This document shows positions 39,401-50,555 of a DNA stretch of 64,000 nt, in pieces; the stretch's first letter is position 1, and each line of letters opens with the position of its first letter. Below the pieces are notes generated by a model, which saw only the letters and a list, made by a program, of their open reading frames with translations, did no database searches and was not told the DNA's origin. Location of the stretch: the NCBI GenBank assembly GCA_000181795.3, contig CM012955.1, positions 6,539,425 to 6,603,424 on the forward strand. The letters run 5' to 3'. This DNA is from Trichinella spiralis (Eukaryota; Nematoda; Enoplea; Trichinellida; Trichinellidae). Made by a program: the position numbers and the translations under genes.

Positions 39401-42400
39401 AAAAAAAAACTGCTAATAACCGACCTGCGCCCGTATACTAGCGTCCGTCGATACAGACGAAGGCGTGTCGTTTAAGTTTGAGCTAACTCGCATAGTCATT
39501 CCCTCCGGGCCGCCATGATGCATATCTAAAAAATATTCAATACAAATTAATTTTGATGCGTTATTTTGCAAAATAAAAAAATATATTAAAAAGTACCTTT
39601 CTTTTCGTCGCCGACTGATGGTGGACCGACACCGCTACCTTTGGACATCATAGCCATATCCAATTCATTTGAACCCATAGGCTGTGTCATCCCGCCAATA
39701 GGATAAGTGGAGGACATCGTGTTTCCACCCCGTCCCATCATTCCATGAGCCGAACCGGTTGCGTGCAGATTTATCGACACTGAACTCAACTGATCCTTAC
39801 TGTTCGCTGTAACGTACATTGGCGATGAAGCATCCGTCGCCATTTTGCCTTTTCCCATAAATCTACAATAAAGTAGAACAATCTCCGTAGATTTAATAAA
39901 CTCACAACAACAAGAAAGCTTTACTCTTGGCCAGCCAGGTGACTACGATTCTGATAATCACGCATCACACCAGGATGCGCATTGGAGATGGAGTCGATCT
40001 GATATTTGGATTTCGCCTGACCCGTAATGTACTGCTGTCCTTTCACCATTTCACGTTGGTAAGCTAACTAAAATTAAGCCTTCATAACAACTAGTAATAA
40101 CAGCAATTTGTATCACCACCATCCCCACGTACACTTCTAACTACTACCTATTGCACTATTTTCCCTATTAAAAAAGCAAATATCATCTGTCGCAGTAAAA
40201 GTAACTTAATTTTTTTCAAACAAAAAACATCTTCACACGTAAAATCAAATTCAAAATGTAAAATGTACATCCTAGAACATTGTGAAATTACTTTAAAAAT
40301 GAATTAAAACTATAATATCGTTAATTACAAAACTGAATGCCAAATAAAATACAGTTGACATTGATTGATCACTGCAGAATAAATAATAGTAAAAAAAACA
40401 CGCAGATATAGATTATTAAAGTGTATTACAGAATTCAATTAAAACCTGTGAAATAGAATTTTTGTACATCAGACTGAAGCATTACGCTCCGAGCAATAAA
40501 AATGAACAAATCACGCTATATATATATAAACTCTCATTCGCGCAGATATTTCAATTGACTGACTGAATATAATCGTCAACACCTCCGCGCAATGCTGCTA
40601 ATTCAAATTTATCAATCTTATTATTTGTTTAGAAACTGCTGACCATCTGAGAACAACATAAAAAGCTAATCAGTTCTTATTTTCATATGAAATTAACCAC
40701 AATCTAGTTCAGCTTGAATTTCTTTCTGTTTTTCCAAATCGATCACCATATTAAACATGATAAATACATTCTTCCGATATAAGATGTATTAGAGTAAAAT
40801 ACTTTCATCCAAATTAGTAATAAAAAACTTCAGATTATTTATTTATTGAAGCACCTGTTCTGCATTATAAATACTAGGAGTGCTTGCATTTTTAATATAC
40901 TAATTGGAATTTTTATCCGGAATATCTTACTGAGAGCATTGTTCAATTCTTATTTAAATAAAATTGCACATTAATAACATACATTCATAGTTACAATTTT
41001 AAAAGGTTAACCAATACATTATCATCGAGTTTGAAAAAAAACATTTAGTTGTTATAATAATGAAAACAACTATTAAAATAAATCAACATTTGGTTAAATA
41101 AACTGCTTTTTCTATAAAAACAGACAACGCTAAAAAATAATTGTTCTCCATTGAAAATAATTTTCTAAAATTTCAAATTCTATTCAATGAATAAAAAATA
41201 TATATATATATATATATATAATGAAACTGCTTTCAAGGCGTAATTAGGAATCGAATAATTTGGCTGGCATGATATTGAATGGAAGTGAACACGGACAATG
41301 AAGCCCGTAAGTGAACAAAAGAAAACTCCACCTGCAACTGATCAAGCGGAAACGTGACCGCTAAGTGGCCAGACAGCTAAATAAATAATAATAAACCATT
41401 CTAGATGTCTGATCGTCGACCAATAAATGACCATTCAACGATAACCACCATATCACACGTCACTTACCTCGTCAAGACTTTTCTGATTTTCGTGAATCCC
41501 TGTCGTCATTCCATCCGGCATGTTTGACATTTTGAAAGGCTTGGCTTTTCCAATCTGAAAAACAAAAAACAAATTCAATTACGACTGCCGTACAAAAATG
41601 ATGCTTTCTTCCTGCAATTATCGAAAGAGATTTGTATATTTCTATATCACTAGCTTACTCCGAGTTCATTTTTCAACGCGTCCGTCGCTAACTGATTCCA
41701 TTCCTCTCTGGTGGAAGCTCCCAAATATAAATCCCCATCATTGTTCGCTGAAACCAAACTCGATCCCATTGGTGCCGCTAATGATGGTGTATAGAAAACG
41801 GAATTGTTTCCACCTGAAGCTAACGGCTGCTCAACCACACTACACCACGAGAAAAAAAAACAAAAATCAACGAAAGCACAAAAAAGAAAACAATTTAAAT
41901 TCTAACTTCACGGGCTGGGGGGCAAAAGTGGCGCAGGGATTACCCGTTGCCAATTTGGCCGATTCCATCGGTGGAACCTGCTGGAACATTGACATGTCTT
42001 GCAGCACCACAGCACCGCTGTCCAGTGTCCCTTGATGCATGTCGTTACGAACAGCCTTAGATGCAGTGAATACTTTAGGACCTTTAGTCTGCAGCAAAAG
42101 TGAAAGAAAAAAAGACAAGCAAATGAAGTTTTTGCAAAAAATAAAAAATGAGAAACAGCTGGAACAAGTTCTCAAAAATACGCATATAAATCAAAAGAAC
42201 AGCCATACCCATTCTTCATCTGCTTCGTTATTCCATTCGTCAACTGGCCAACCGTCGGCAGCGGGTGATGCCGACGGCACTGTTTCGTTTTGAACTTTAC
42301 CACTTTCCTTCGCCTTGGCAGCCTCTTTCTCCAATTCAGCTGTGGCAATTGAATTTTGCCAAGTTCCAATCTTAGACGTTTTGTCTTCAAACAAAGACGC

Positions 42401-45228
42401 TCCACCCATTTGCCAGACTAAAAGCAAGAAAAAAATATTAAAATAAAAAAAACGAAAACCAATCGATCGCAGAAAATATCGTTGCGCAATTCACCGTTCA
42501 CTTTTTCATTCGTAAAAACGTTCGAATGATAACTACCGTGTCGACCCATTGAGGATGTTCTTCTCGAAGAATTGGCAGAATAGCGCCTGAAAGTCATTTT
42601 CATTTTCGAAATTACAAGAAACAAAAAAAATTTTTTTTTTGAATATAAAACCTACCCTCGGCCACGCCCGCGTGCGCCAGACATGTTACGTCCACGTCCG
42701 CCACGATCCGTTCTCGGGAAATTTTCATCCAATCGATCCCTGTCCTTGCCCCATGAAACTGAAAAAAAAATTACATCAATACAATTGTGCACGGTTATTT
42801 ATCATACGAGGCAACCGATAAACAAAAGTTTATCTAGCAACGTTTATGCGAACAAATATTTGCAGAACTGAAAAAGCAATGATGATAAATGCAGATTTTG
42901 ATTTTAAAACGACAAAAATTAAACCGATAAGAGGAGTAAACAAATGCTTCATCAACTAAACTACACTTCACTACCCATTGTGAACTTCAATGAAAAAAAA
43001 AGATAACTAACTACTACTTCCACGCATTTAAATGATAACATGCTCGGAAGAATACAAATATTACAGATAACCAACTTTCGATGAACAATAGTGCTAAATT
43101 ACTACGACTTTCGCAATTAATTCACGCTAACCATTATATACACACAGCGGCTACCTTTGTCCGCATCAGAAGCCCATCCAATCACTTACTCGCATTGTCA
43201 AAAAAAATCAATGCATATTTATTTACCTGACCAGAGTTGACTTCAATAATAATTCAGTTAAAAACAATAAATAAAAAATTAACACATTTTCCAATACAAT
43301 TTATTTGCATTCATTGATATTGAAAAAGAAAATTTACTGACCATATTTTTGCACACTGCATAACTTCAAAATAAATACTTGAAATTAATGATAAAAGCAA
43401 TCATCGATGTCAAGATTTACAAAAATCGTTTTGCGTCAAAAATTTTGCAATGAAATATGAAACTGAATTGACCTAAATCATCCTACCTGCACACATGTGT
43501 TCATTTTGTTTCTGCATGCATCTGAGAAATGTAGGCTAACTGAATACGTGAATAAAAGAAAAAAAAGACAAAGAAGAAATCAACGAAAAAAAACACTCCG
43601 ACCAGTAGAAATTTTTACAACCTTTCTCCCACCAGAATCATTTATGAAATAACAGTACGCTCAATATTACAACTGCAACTGATCTAATCTAAATTGCTTT
43701 TAATAAATATTCCATTTAAAATTTATTTGAAAACTGTCAGATTATTGTTTAAAAATAAATAATTTTCGAAAAATAAAAGATTCAATTTAGGCACTGTTGT
43801 ATTTTCAGATTAGACAAACAAGAAAAGACGAAAACGTGATACAGAAAAATTGATAAAACTTGAACCGCCAGTGTTGATTACAAAACAGTAGAAGAGATAA
43901 AATCACTAATGGAAAAGGCATCTAGAGAATTCCGCGGAATCCAGCAGAAAAAAAAAGAATATTTATGAAATAAGCTTAAAATTTAACTGAGATAAAAGGA
44001 ATAGAAAAACAAAGTAAGAATGAAAACAGTGAAAGTGGAAAAAAGCAGAAAACAGTTTACAAACCGGTTATGCTTTTACGTTGTGTTGTTTACAGTGCTA
44101 ATGTTGAAAAGCAAAAAAAAGGGAAAACAATTTTTTCCAGAGAAACCAAATCTGAAGGAAAAACTTACTCGCATTCTGGCGGCCACCTTGAGTGGGACGT
44201 GGCTGATTAGTTCCGCGTGTGACAGTTTGCTGACCAGCCGAAAAGCCGGTAGTGTCACGACTGCGAATTTGCGAGCGGCCACGTGCGTTAGCGGATTTAG
44301 CGTCGGGACGCTTTCCGCCACGAAGTTCCCTCTTCACGCCAACAGCCTCTTGTTTCTTTTCTCCTGTTGCTGCCGCTGCCTCGGCAGCAGCCAACGCTTG
44401 CTGTTGCTTGTGACTCTTTTTCGACTTTCGACTCTCGATAACCACCCATTCACCCTTAATCAAAACAAAAAAAAATCAATAACATGTAAACAAGATCAAA
44501 TTGAAAACAAAAACAAACAAATACGAATTTAAACGCATCAGAGTAACTATGACCACTCCTTCAGCAAAAATAAGGCTACAATTTTATCATCACTGCGTGA
44601 TTAAGATCAGTTTCGGTTATAAATCAAAATGCTCATCATCTGATTAAAACAATAACAACAACCAACAACTTCAAAATCCCCCTACTGAAAATTTCAAAAC
44701 GATCCATTTAACCCTGACCTTGAAAAGAACATCAAGCAACACACGATCGCCAGTGTCACATTATAAGAAACAGGAAAATGTTTTTATTTCTCATTTTAAC
44801 TAAATTTTTTAATAACTCAAATTATCTGAAAAAAAAAATGAAAAAATAAAACACCTGGTTATCGCCTTCCAGTAGTGCGTTGACCGTTTTGTCGACCAAA
44901 TAATCACAGTCGTACAATGCAACAATGACTTCACTTTCTTCGTGACCAGTAAGATTGACAATCTGTTAACGCATCAAAAATATTATTAAACAACCGCACG
45001 AAAAAAACAAAAATGAAAAACTTCATACGTATTGCACTTTGCGCTTAATGTCCTCTTCACTTGCAGGAGCTTTGTTCAACTCAGCAAGATCGGGCAATTC
45101 GGCAGTATTCTTTAAAAAAAAGATAATAACACAAAAACTGACAATAAAAAAAATAAAAAATCAAAAAAAAGTCGTACCACTTTTTTCTTAGAATCTTCAC
45201 TGCTAGTCAAAAAATCTCGGTTACCCAT
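36491..45228 (-). CDS. lig: Lingerer / UBAP2L orthologue
   Basis: 22 exons in transcript order: 45178-45228, 45029-45109, 44855-44962, 44169-44454, 42656-42758, 42495-42586, 42209-42417, 41907-42088, 41659-41839, 41468-41554, 41332-41376, 39925-40067, 39597-39862, 39425-39525, 39209-39305, 39025-39128, 38806-38938, 38423-38652, 38185-38341, 37968-38128, 36674-36884, 36491-36609; 1,048 residues. Residues about 20-80 form the UBA-like domain (LTGHEESEVIVALYDCDYLV, then NALLEG), followed by GEWVVIESRKSKK as in the family. An Arg/Gly-rich segment (residues about 195-210), a Trp/acidic stretch ending DEEW, a KVFTAS motif and a long low-complexity Gly/Pro/Asn/Met-rich tail follow; the C-terminus is VGYGYWNAN. 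UBAP2L/Lingerer proteins are cytoplasmic RNA-associated factors in stress granules and translational control. Length fits (human about 1,087). A TTTTAG acceptor at 45267 suggests a leader intron or trans-splice site. The exon 18 donor (GTTCGT) and exon 11 are the least certain. Confidence 0.9.
37003..37606. mobile_element. hAT-type MITE, 604 bp, in a lingerer intron
   Basis: The left end reads CAGTATTTATCAACC. The right end in reverse complement reads CAGTGGTTTTCAACCC. Flanks TTCTAAAT (36995-37002) and CTCTAAAT (37607-37614) form an 8-bp duplication with one mismatch. The interior has G-rich runs and no transposase. It lies between lingerer exons 37968-38128 and 36674-36884. The worse ends suggest it is older than the copy at 23.9 kb. 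Confidence 0.82.
38352..38380. repeat. (AT)n microsatellite
   Basis: AT dinucleotide run just inside the intron next to a lingerer acceptor; adjoining A-tracts make a long tract on the transcript strand. Confidence 0.7.
41199..41222. repeat. (AT)n microsatellite
   Basis: About twelve AT units within a lingerer intron. Confidence 0.75.
43155..43184 (-). other. Candidate 30-nt cassette exon of lingerer
   Basis: A segment after the acceptor GAGTAAG and before the donor GTAGCC would insert ten in-frame residues (MIGWASDADK) between exons 4 and 5, keeping phase 1 on both sides. The flanking 1.4-kb intron is the largest in the 5' half. The acceptor is only moderate, so inclusion is uncertain. Confidence 0.3.
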
Positions 45229-45269
45229 TCTGTTGTGATGTCACAGTAAAAGCTTTTCACATAACCCTA

Positions 45270-48200
45270 AAATGAAATAAATTTGATCGCTTGTTGCCTG
45301 AAAACAGCACGCCTGACGACAACGTGATGTCGAGACGCGCAATAAAGCAGTCGCGCTCGGAGGAAAAAAACAAACAAACAAAAAATTAACTGATGGAATA
45401 ACCGCAAATTTTATAATTAAAAATAAAATTCAGGCGTATTATACATTCAACAGAGCAAAGAACAGGCCACATCTACGAGACGAACCGAGCGAAAATGTCA
45501 ACTGCCAACCGACCTCTACCAGAAAACCAACCACACTGAAAGCTCCAATGAAAGATAATGCTTGCGTGTAAGTCTGACTGTACTTTAACAGAAATTATGA
45601 TTCGCAAGATAAAAATATTTCATACTGTAGATAAATTGTAAAATTATAGATTGAGAAAAATAAAATATTTTTCATTTTTATTTTTTAATAATAATAATTA
45701 AAAAAATAAAGTAAATATTTTTTAAAATAAAATGAGGCTTTTAAATATAATTTAATCGCTTCATTACTGTATACTGCCACTTTTTATGTTTTCGTATGAT
45801 GATCAAGGTTTAAAATTTATACATCCATAAAAAATTATTTTGAAAAATAGAAAATTGATTTATTTAATTTAAACATTTCAATACAAATGCTAAAATTAAA
45901 GAATTTTCCATTCTCCGCAAACAAAACTTAAAATTAAAATAATTGACATTTACCAGTTCATTCGTAAAGATGATATAAAATTTTCATAATATTAAAGTAA
46001 CGATAATTTACATTTAAATGTAACATACTTCAATGTTATCAAAATTAATTATTTCTTTTACCGTAATCTGCTGACATGTTCCTATTTCTTGCTATGTATT
46101 CGCATGCTGATTAGTTTTTTGATAAATTATTTTTAAAAAGTTTATTTTATTAATATGAATCAGCTGAGAAGGTAATTAAAAATGTAATATTGAAAATTTC
46201 TTATTACATTTTTTGAATAGATAACTTTTTTGCCTTTCTCATATTATTTTAGAGAATTGCAATTCTAAAAAGACGTTTGTTTTGTTAAAGTTTTAGGATG
46301 AAAAAGTAAGGCAGTTTTTTTGCTTTTTTTTGAAAATTTTAATACAAATTATGTTTTTAAGGCTTGGGTTATGTTTGACCACAGCTGCCGTTTGTTGATG
46401 CTTATTTAGCTAGCAAATTGAATTTGTTTATTAATTTAATGGTAATTGAAACATGTTCACATCATATTTTATCTTTAGATCTTTTTGATTTATACTGCAT
46501 TCCGTTTTACTTCATTTTTACTGAAAAAAATGTAAGTTTATAAAACTATTGAAAAATTAATGAAATTGAATGTTAATTACAAGATGATTATCATTTAGAG
46601 TGGAGAAATGTTTGAAAAGATTTTTATCTCAATGTAAATTAATTAGCAACGAATTATTTATAATACTTCAACGGAATGAACGGTTTTATTCAAAGTCTGC
46701 TTTTCATTAGTTGGATGACTGCATCGTTGTTAATATTATGTGCTGCAAATAAAGTTTTCAGGATTTTTATTACTTACCTGGTAACTTTGTTATTTTTTTA
46801 TACAAAATGTGCTTTTTACTATAAAATTCTTGCCTCAATCTGAAAGATGCTACTGTTTTCAGTAAGTGTACCATTTTGGAGTTGCTGAATTATTAGAATT
46901 AAAATGTCAAGGAAAAATTTGAAAACAATAAGTGTTATAAATAATAATGTAAGAAAATAATAAATCAGAAGGTCATCAGTGAAAAATTGAAAATGTAGGA
47001 GTAAAATGTCTAAGCGACAAGCAACATTATTACACTATTTCTAATGAAATGGGCATTTCGTTTAAATTATACAGTACTCACTTTTAAAAGTAAAACTAGT
47101 TCATATTTGATGTTAATTTTACGAAGAAGATGTTGAAACTAATTCCATAAGTGATAATCTGAAATGGTTTTTCTCTAATTGTGTGCAAAATGTCTGAAAA
47201 GTCAATTAGTACGAGCATACTATTTGAAAAAAAAATTAATGATGATACTCTTTTTTAATTTGTTATTTAATTCTGTACGCTTATTATAAGTCTTATGTAT
47301 TTAAAAAATGAGAAAAAAAACAATTCAGAAAGTGAATGGAATTCACGAATGCTTTGTGATGATGAACATTTGATTTGTAACTGGATGTTTCATAAGTTTA
47401 ACTGAGTTGGGAGAAAAGTAAATTTCATTTGACTATAACAGCATTAAAAAGCAAACTTTAACTTACAATGTCAATGTTGGAAACAGCAATTTGTTAATTT
47501 GTTAAGCAGCATTATTTTTAATGCTATTTATCTGATCATGAGAATGCGAAATTAATCCATAATTGTGCTGTTTCATTTCAGATTTTGAACTCGTCGCAAG
47601 TGTGCAGTTTGAGAATTAGTAGATTTTCTTACAATCTTATTGAACACAATTGTATGGTGCTTTATTAAAAGAATTGTTTTTTTTAAGCATAATGCTTTTC
47701 TGAAAGTTTGAGTTACTTTTTTTGTTGTGAAACATATATTTTTCAACAAACGAATTATTTTGATTAGATATTAGCTTTTTTTGTTTTTTAAATCACATAC
47801 TACATACGTACAATTTCCATTTGCGTGTGGAGAGTATTTGTAATGAAGATTAGTAAGAAAAGATTCGAATTATTTGTTGATTGATAACTTTTTGATTATG
47901 AAAGTTCCGCGAATGAGGGTTGTTTGATCAGTTGTGAAAAAAGTTCAAGTAAAGCTTTGTAATGCAGTTTTTTTTTCTAACTTTGCGGTAACAACTTTTC
48001 ATAAATTGGATTATTTGATGATGGTGTTGTGTTTGTTTGTAAAAAAGAATGTTCATCTGATTCATCCGATCGTGGTGTAGTATAAATAATGAGGGCAGGT
48101 TTGAAACAATAGATGACGAATGTGTTTTATAAACGAGAACGATTGTTTTATTGCAATTTTGCTGATTTTGAAATTTCAACTCATTGATGCGTGAAGTGTG

Positions 48201-49480
48201 TTGTTCAGAATTGAAACAATCATAAATGTAAATCCGAATTTTTTAATGACACAGAAAAGTGAAGATATAAATTTTGATGATGAATTATTTTTGATTAGGA
48301 TGTTGAGTTGAAGTTGCATTTTCAGTTGAAAAATCATCAATAATTAAATAAATGAAATTACAAGCGAAAGTTATATGTAAGAAATTGCGTCTTCCAAATA
48401 CACTGATCAATTGTAATTTATCTGATGAAATTTGTTTCAAGTGAACAGTTTTCACAATTAATCTGTGTATGATATTCAAATGAATGACACACATGCGTGC
48501 GTGTGTGTGTATGTGTGACGCTTTGTATTTCAATGCAATAAACTTCGAAACAAGTAATGTGGAATTCATTGTAGATTTTAAGTTTCAATGAAATTTCTTG
48601 ATAATTTCAAATAAAATTTGCATAATCGAATAGTCTGATCGTTGTCGTCAAGTTTGTGCATGCGTGTACGTGCGTATATGTTTCGTTTTGAAATTTCTCA
48701 ACTTGACTGACCTTGTGTTCAATTCAATTACTATGCAGATGTCGATGATCAAGTACAATTGACATTGTCAGTATTGTTACTGTAGATTTGTCGTGTGTGA
48801 GCCTTCTCAGCTTGTCGGTCGTCAGCTGCGTCGTCTGCGTTGACACGTCCGACGAGTCTCGTCTGAAAAACGTGTCTCATCGTTCTCCTTTTCGATTCCG
48901 TTTTTTTTCTTCGGTCGGAACAAATCTGAAATTTTCATCGCTACGACAGTTGATTTGTTGTTGCTTATTATTATTATTTTTTATTTTTGAAAAATTAAAG
49001 AAATCCTTTATGCGTACAGTATGAAAATTTTCTACCGATTTGTCAAATTATATTTTATTTTTGTTTTGTTATTTCTCGTATTTTATCGGTAGAATTGAAT
49101 TACGGCCAAGTAACGGTATTACTGTATGAGGAGTTGAGGTTTGGAAACGACACGAATGTGGAAATTTCGTTTGGCCGAACGAGAAGAGTTCTTGATTTTC
49201 CTTTTTATTTCTTTTTGTTTTTTATTTTCAATTGAACGAGGTCAAGGTTAGCAATGTTCGACGAGCGAATGTCACTTTGTTGTTGGTCAAATCGAATAAT
49301 TAATTGATGTATAGTGTATTATTTTTTTAAAAATTTGAAATTTATACAATTTCATTGCATGAATATTTTTCAAAAGTAAATATTGTTAATTTGTCTGTCT
49401 GTCTATTAGTTTGTTTATTTTTGTTAATTAATTCAATGAATTTTTTCAGAATTATATTTTTGTTGTTGTTTTTTTCTAAA
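45270..49480. other. Divergent intergenic region between lingerer and the E-protein gene
   Basis: No coding region was recognised. The first 300 bases hold the lingerer leader and promoter. From about 48.7 kb GC content rises towards the E-protein leader. The middle part is AT-rich with simple sequence and stops in all frames; (GT)n lies at about 48,495-48,515. Confidence 0.5.
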
Positions 49481-49585
49481 TTAATCATTTGAATGGCTAT
49501 TTCGTATGTTGTGCGTATAAGTTGATTGAGGTATTACTTTTTGCATGCTTGGTTGGTTGGCCGATTGAGCTTTTACTTCTTCATT

Positions 49586-49676
49586 CACCCTCCGCCGCCG
49601 CCGCGGCGCCGCCGCCGTCGCCGTCGCCACTGCCGCCACCGCCACTGCCGTCGCGCCGCCGCCGCCGCCGCTTTCT
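49586..49676 (+). repeat. GCC/GCCGTC-rich tract in the E-protein leader
   Basis: About 90 bases of near-continuous CCG/GCC/GTC triplets, strikingly GC-rich against the AT-rich surroundings. It lies about 450 bases upstream of the E-protein ATG and probably in its 5' leader or promoter. It falls within an open frame (49489-49830) that would code Ala/Pro/Arg runs; that may be an upstream frame rather than a gene. Confidence 0.75.
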
Positions 49677-50125
49677 GCTGAGTGTGTCAATATTTAGCGT
49701 CGAGGCGGACGTTGCTGTTGGGCGAGTTGGATGGAAAATTCGGCGCCGGCGGCCGTCAATTAAATTACATTTAACTGTTTTCTTCAGTCAATTTGTGCGA
49801 CCGTTTTCCGCGCGTGCGATTGATAAATAGGAAGAGATCGAAATCGATTTGCCGCTTACAACTAACTTTCCGTCGATCGATCGATTCGAATTAAATATAT
49901 TTTTTTTTCATAAACTCCAAAAAAAAATTCACCTTATTCATTCGCAATTTTTTTTCCTCCATTGTTTATTTGTCTGTTTGTTTGTATCTTTTTTTTACTT
50001 CAGTGCCTGGGAACGATCGACGGCGCTAGATTTTGTTCGGAAGAAGAGCAATTTGTTGAAAAGAAGAAAGAAAAAGCAGCCGCTAATAGGAAGGGAAGAA
50101 TCATTTGAAACTGTTCGCCAGCAGT

Positions 50126-50524
50126 ATGTCTGAAGTACCATCAGTGACAGGTTCCGTTTGGAATGGTCTTACAACGACCGATGCCGGGGTTTGTGTTGTT
50201 GTTGTTGAATTTATGAAATTATTATTTTTTTTCATTTATTATTATTATTAAATTCTAGTCACGTGAGGCAAACGTTGGTTATTCATCATTAAATGAAAAT
50301 CAAAAACGTTTGGTAATTGTTGATATATATATAGTTTCGTTTTTTGTTTAAATTGAATGTTCAAATTATCCATTTTATCATGTTTCATTTTTTAGTTTGC
50401 ACCTTCTGGTACACCGATCAACGCTACTACTGCTGGTGCTGCTGGACTGAGTCAAACACATTTCGTCAACAAAGCACCTCTAACATGTACCAACGTTGAA
50501 TATTACGGTTATACATGCATACAT

Positions 50525-50555
<31 letters not shown>

